Below the pieces are notes generated by a model. The model did not search any database. It was not told the DNA's origin and saw only the letters and a program-made list of their open reading frames with translations. A program made the position numbers and the translations under genes. From NCBI RefSeq assembly GCF_905220365.1, contig NC_061153.1, forward strand, positions 3,182,001 to 3,246,000: 64,000 nucleotides of DNA. The letters run 5' to 3'. The stretch's first letter is position 1; each line of letters starts with the position of its first letter. Below, piece by piece: positions 60,839-64,000 of this stretch. Origin of the DNA: Vanessa cardui (lineage: Eukaryota > Arthropoda > Insecta > Lepidoptera > Nymphalidae).

Positions 60839-63314
60839 CCCTGGATAACTAAACATTCGTCCATACGACTACGCACCTATTCCCAAAAATCAAGTACATG
60901 TACTTCCGCGCACCCCCCGCCGCCGTCTTTTTTTCTACCTTCCTGATTGGTGTAAACAGTGCATCGCGTGACGCCATTGCGGTCCCACGCTAATTAGGGA
61001 GTGAGATTTGTTTATTCAATCGTCCACTCGACGAAAGTTTAGTAATAACGCAAGTTTTTTTTAAAGGTAAGATGAACATCTATTTTACTGTTTATTATAT
61101 ATTTTACTATTTATTTAAACTGCAATCACTGTTTGTCAATGTAAAATAAAGTAGTAATGTTTATGTAGTCAAATATTTTACTGAATTATAAAGGTTAGCA
61201 CCTTTTTTTTTCCTCTTTTTTTTATAACTTGTGTGTTTTTTACTTTATGTTGGTATGAATATAGTGTATGTAGATATGAAATTATATGAGTGTTTTGCTT
61301 TTTATTTTTAGATGGACTTGAGGAGCCAAGACGAGCAGATACGCCAATGGCTCGAAGAGGATAGTGACGCAGAATGTGGCTTGTCTGACGGTTCAGTATC
61401 GGAAACTGAGGATAATGTCGAAGAGGAAATACATAATGACACCGATGGCAATTCTAATTCTTGCGGTGAGTCTTCTGAGTCAGAAGACGAAATCAGATCT
61501 TCAAGAAAAAGACAAAGAACTCAAATTATAGACAGTGATAATTCTTCGGGCGAAGAATCACTCGAAACTCAAAACTCAGATTCTCGTGATCCTCGTATCC
61601 TTCAGTCAGCCTCCCGATTTCTGTTTGGGAGAAATAAACATAAATGGTCGTCTACACCGAGACCAGCGACAACTCGTACACTGAGACATAATATAGTGCA
61701 TTTCATACCAGGACCAAGAGAGGAAGCCAGGGAATCTAGTGAACCTATACAGTACTTGTCTCTTTTTTTTACAGATGAGATGTTACAGCAAGTTGTTACA
61801 TTTACAAATGCAGAAATACTTATTAGCAAAAATAAATACAAGTATGAAACGCATACTGTATCTCCGATTGATTTGGTAGAACTAAAAGCTTTGCTCGGTT
61901 TATTATTAATTTCAGCGGCTACGAAAAGTAACCATTTACCAACTCGGTTGCTTTTCGATACTAGAATATCAGGAACAGTTTTCAAGGCTTGTATGACGGC
62001 AGAGAGATTCAACTTCATTATAAAATGCCTTCGTTTTGACGACAAGCAAACTCGGGGAGCTAGAAAATTGATCGATAAGTTTGCGCCCATTCGCGAATTA
62101 TGGGATAAATTAATTTCCAATTTTCAAAAGTGGTACACACCGGGATCATATATCACCGTAGATGAACAGCTAGTTGGTTTTCGAGGACGTTGTCCTTTTA
62201 GAATGTATATCCCAAATAAACCGGATAAATACGGAATCAAACTCGTCATGGCTGCAGATGTCAACAGTAAATATGTAATAAACGCAATTCCGTATTTGGG
62301 AAAGGGAACTGATCCTCAGGGACAACCGTTGGCTACTTTTTTTGTGAAAAAAATTACGTCTACTTTGTATGGCTCTAATCGTAATATCACAATTGATAAT
62401 TGGTTTACCTCTGTGTCTTTGGCTGAGGAGCTGTTGAAATCACCATACAATTTAACTTTAGTAGGGACTCTGAGAAGTAACAAGCGTGAAATACCCGAGC
62501 AATTAAAAAATTCAAAGACGCGCCGCATCGGCACTTCGATGTTCTGTTTCGACAATAAAATGACTCTAGTCTCTTTCAAGCCTAAATCGAACAAAGTTGT
62601 TTTCCTATTGTCAACAGTCCACGATCAACCTATCATCAATGAAACTACAGGGAAACCAGAAATTATTCATTTTTACAACAGTACAAAGGGAGCTGTCGAC
62701 ACCGTTGACCAAATGTGTTCGAATATTTGTACCAACAGAAAAACTAAAAGATGGCCACTATGTATTTTTTATAATATGCTAAATCTTTCAATTATCAATT
62801 CCTACGCCATTTACCTTTATAACAATGTAAGAAATCGCACATCCAAACTCAACCGACGTGCTTTTGTCATGAAAATTGGAGACCAACTCGTAGAGCCCTG
62901 GCTAAAGCAGCGACTGCAAACAGTAACTTTGAGGCGTAATATCAAAAACATGATACAAGATATATTAGGTATTGTACCTGATGCAGAGGCACCAACTCCT
63001 TCTACATCGAATGTGTGCAAAATTTGTTACCTATGTCCTTCAAAGGCTCGAAGAATGTCAAAACACCGATGCATTAAGTGCAAAAATGCAATTTGCGGAC
63101 CCCATAATGTGGACATGTGTAGCAACTGTGCCGAATAATGTAAACTTTAATTATTATTTTTTATTACTTGCTTTTTAACTTTCCTTTTGTGCCATTTAAA
63201 TATTTTGGATAAATATTAAATAATGTCGTTGTAATATGTGTTTTTATTTGCGTAGTCCATTCGACGAAAGATTAGTTATTATGTAACCCCAAAATATAGT
63301 TTAGTTATGTAGGG
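60839..63314 (+). mobile_element. piggyBac-like DNA transposon (right copy)
   Basis: Mirror of 39961-42436, flanked by TTAA at 60835-60838 and 63315-63318. Subterminal TCCAYTCGACGAAAG repeats lie at 61023 and 63256 in direct orientation. Confidence 0.95.
61312..63138 (+). CDS. piggyBac-like transposase (right copy)
   Basis: 608 residues, intact. It differs from the left copy at 61696, where one Leu codon reads Val (NIVHFIPG against NILHFIPG), and at 62721 (a change next to the CSNICTN segment). Asp codons of the catalytic triad begin at 62161, 62395 and 62698. The probable 5' UTR intron is 61067-61311 (donor AAAGGTAAG, acceptor TTTTTAG). Two potentially active transposase genes in inverted orientation about 20 kb apart are thus present. 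Confidence 0.93.
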   Translation: MDLRSQDEQIRQWLEEDSDAECGLSDGSVSETEDNVEEEIHNDTDGNSNSCGESSESEDEIRSSRKRQRTQIIDSDNSSGEESLETQNSDSRDPRILQSASRFLFGRNKHKWSSTPRPATTRTLRHNIVHFIPGPREEARESSEPIQYLSLFFTDEMLQQVVTFTNAEILISKNKYKYETHTVSPIDLVELKALLGLLLISAATKSNHLPTRLLFDTRISGTVFKACMTAERFNFIIKCLRFDDKQTRGARKLIDKFAPIRELWDKLISNFQKWYTPGSYITVDEQLVGFRGRCPFRMYIPNKPDKYGIKLVMAADVNSKYVINAIPYLGKGTDPQGQPLATFFVKKITSTLYGSNRNITIDNWFTSVSLAEELLKSPYNLTLVGTLRSNKREIPEQLKNSKTRRIGTSMFCFDNKMTLVSFKPKSNKVVFLLSTVHDQPIINETTGKPEIIHFYNSTKGAVDTVDQMCSNICTNRKTKRWPLCIFYNMLNLSIINSYAIYLYNNVRNRTSKLNRRAFVMKIGDQLVEPWLKQRLQTVTLRRNIKNMIQDILGIVPDAEAPTPSTSNVCKICYLCPSKARRMSKHRCIKCKNAICGPHNVDMCSNCAE

Positions 63315-63318
63315 TTAA

Positions 63319-64000
63319 AGTATGGAAAAAGGCTTATATCAGAATCCTACGAAAACCAAATAAGGACGACTATAGCCACCCCAAAGCGTATCGACCAATA
63401 AAGGGGCATTAAATCCTAGGCAATATGGTTGTATGCCACAGAGGAGTACAGAGGACGCCCTCTACGACTCCATTGAAGTAATTCGTAAAGGTATCCGGAA
63501 TAAACAAATAGTGGCAGTAGTATCATTAGACATTGAAGGTGCATTTGACAATGCCTGGTGGCCGATGATCCTAAACCAAATGATAAGGAAAAACATTGAT
63601 AACGACCAACTACGACTGATATCTAGTTATCTCAGTGACCGCGAAGTTATCGTCAATTATGCGGGCACTCTAGTTACAAGATCAACAAACAAGGGATGCA
63701 TCCCACATCACACACACACACCATCCAGTGGAACCTACTAATGGACCCACTATTCACGGAAAGCAGATCACCTCGATGCCCAGGTGCAAGCTTTCGCCGA
63801 CGATATCCTCGTAATAGCTATGGCACAGGACAGCGTAGAATTAAGTAATAAAATAAATGAGGCACTACAAAATATAACAACCTGGGGTGACGGAAATAAA
63901 CTAAGATTTGCACCACATAAAACCCAAGCCTTAATTATCACTAAAAAGCTTAAATACCAAGAACCAAGTTTTAGGATATACGATAAGACATTAATAATTA
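63319..64000 (+). pseudogene. LOA-like LINE ORF2, second half (right copy, cut by window end)
   Basis: Continues after piggyBac: KVWKKAYIRILRK, SHPKAYRPI, then MPQRSTEDALYDSIEVIRKG (63433), LDIEGAFDNAWWP, the CA-repeat that replaces the GCPQGS region (63703-63720) and FADDILVIAM near 63795. Sequence ends inside the thumb. Confidence 0.8.

Larger units (their letters stand above)
56650..64000. repeat. Right arm of giant inverted repeat, runs off the window
   Basis: Reverse complement of 39275-46625. The sequence is still matching at base 64000, so the arm is longer than seen. Confidence 0.95.

Noticed and set aside
39275..64000. Giant repeat explained wholly as a duplicated contig end
   Set aside because: At least three mismatches separate the arms and each arm borders different sequence, so simple copying is unlikely. 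It is not fully excluded without reads.

Overview
The window looks like a stretch of insect, most likely lepidopteran, heterochromatin made almost wholly of transposable elements. The evidence is the AT-rich background, a tRNA-headed SINE of a lepidopteran type, R1-clade LINEs beside short (TTAGG)n runs (the insect telomere repeat), piggyBac, and Penelope elements. I found no convincing host gene, rRNA, functional tRNA or CRISPR array. This content suits a W chromosome, a subtelomere or another TE-dense region, but that is inference.

Layout. 1-9 kb: a 5'-truncated LINE (family 1) whose (ATT)n tail cuts into a RAG1/Transib-like transposase remnant, then fragments of a CR1-like LINE with a PHD-finger ORF1 and of another family-1 LINE. 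9-18 kb: one intron-containing transposase-like gene on the minus strand (9075-18015), split by a near full-length family-1 LINE, a SINE and a MITE-like element. 18-30 kb: more LINE copies, including a CR1-like copy that has lost its endonuclease and a family-1 copy with an almost intact 975-residue ORF2, then a RNase H-bearing LINE remnant. 30-34 kb: two Penelope-like elements in opposite orientation on either side of a 500-base N gap. 34-38 kb: an R1-like LINE with a nested second LINE, and a possible LTR.

39-64 kb is the unusual part. A giant inverted repeat has arms at 39275-46625 and from 56650 to the window end (at least 7,351 bp each, mirror rule x + y = 103275, only three mismatches noticed and no net indel). 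Each arm holds a LOA-like LINE interrupted at TTAA by a piggyBac element with an apparently intact transposase, then the 3' end of one R1-like element, poly(A), a short GGTTA run and the 5' part of a second R1-like element. The roughly 10-kb spacer holds a second inverted repeat (46614-48705 and 49053-51144, x + y = 97758) built from an R1-like element (here called B) fused in frame to the endonuclease of another (G), and then a near-complete copy of B. The two inverted repeats share a 12-bp junction, and a perfect 21-bp hairpin sits 2 bp from the other boundary.

The nesting gives an order of events: LINEs inserted, piggyBac jumped into the LOA-like LINE, the R1-like elements stacked, and inverted duplication came last. 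Many ORFs are broken by single-base changes in homopolymers, which could be real decay or consensus errors.
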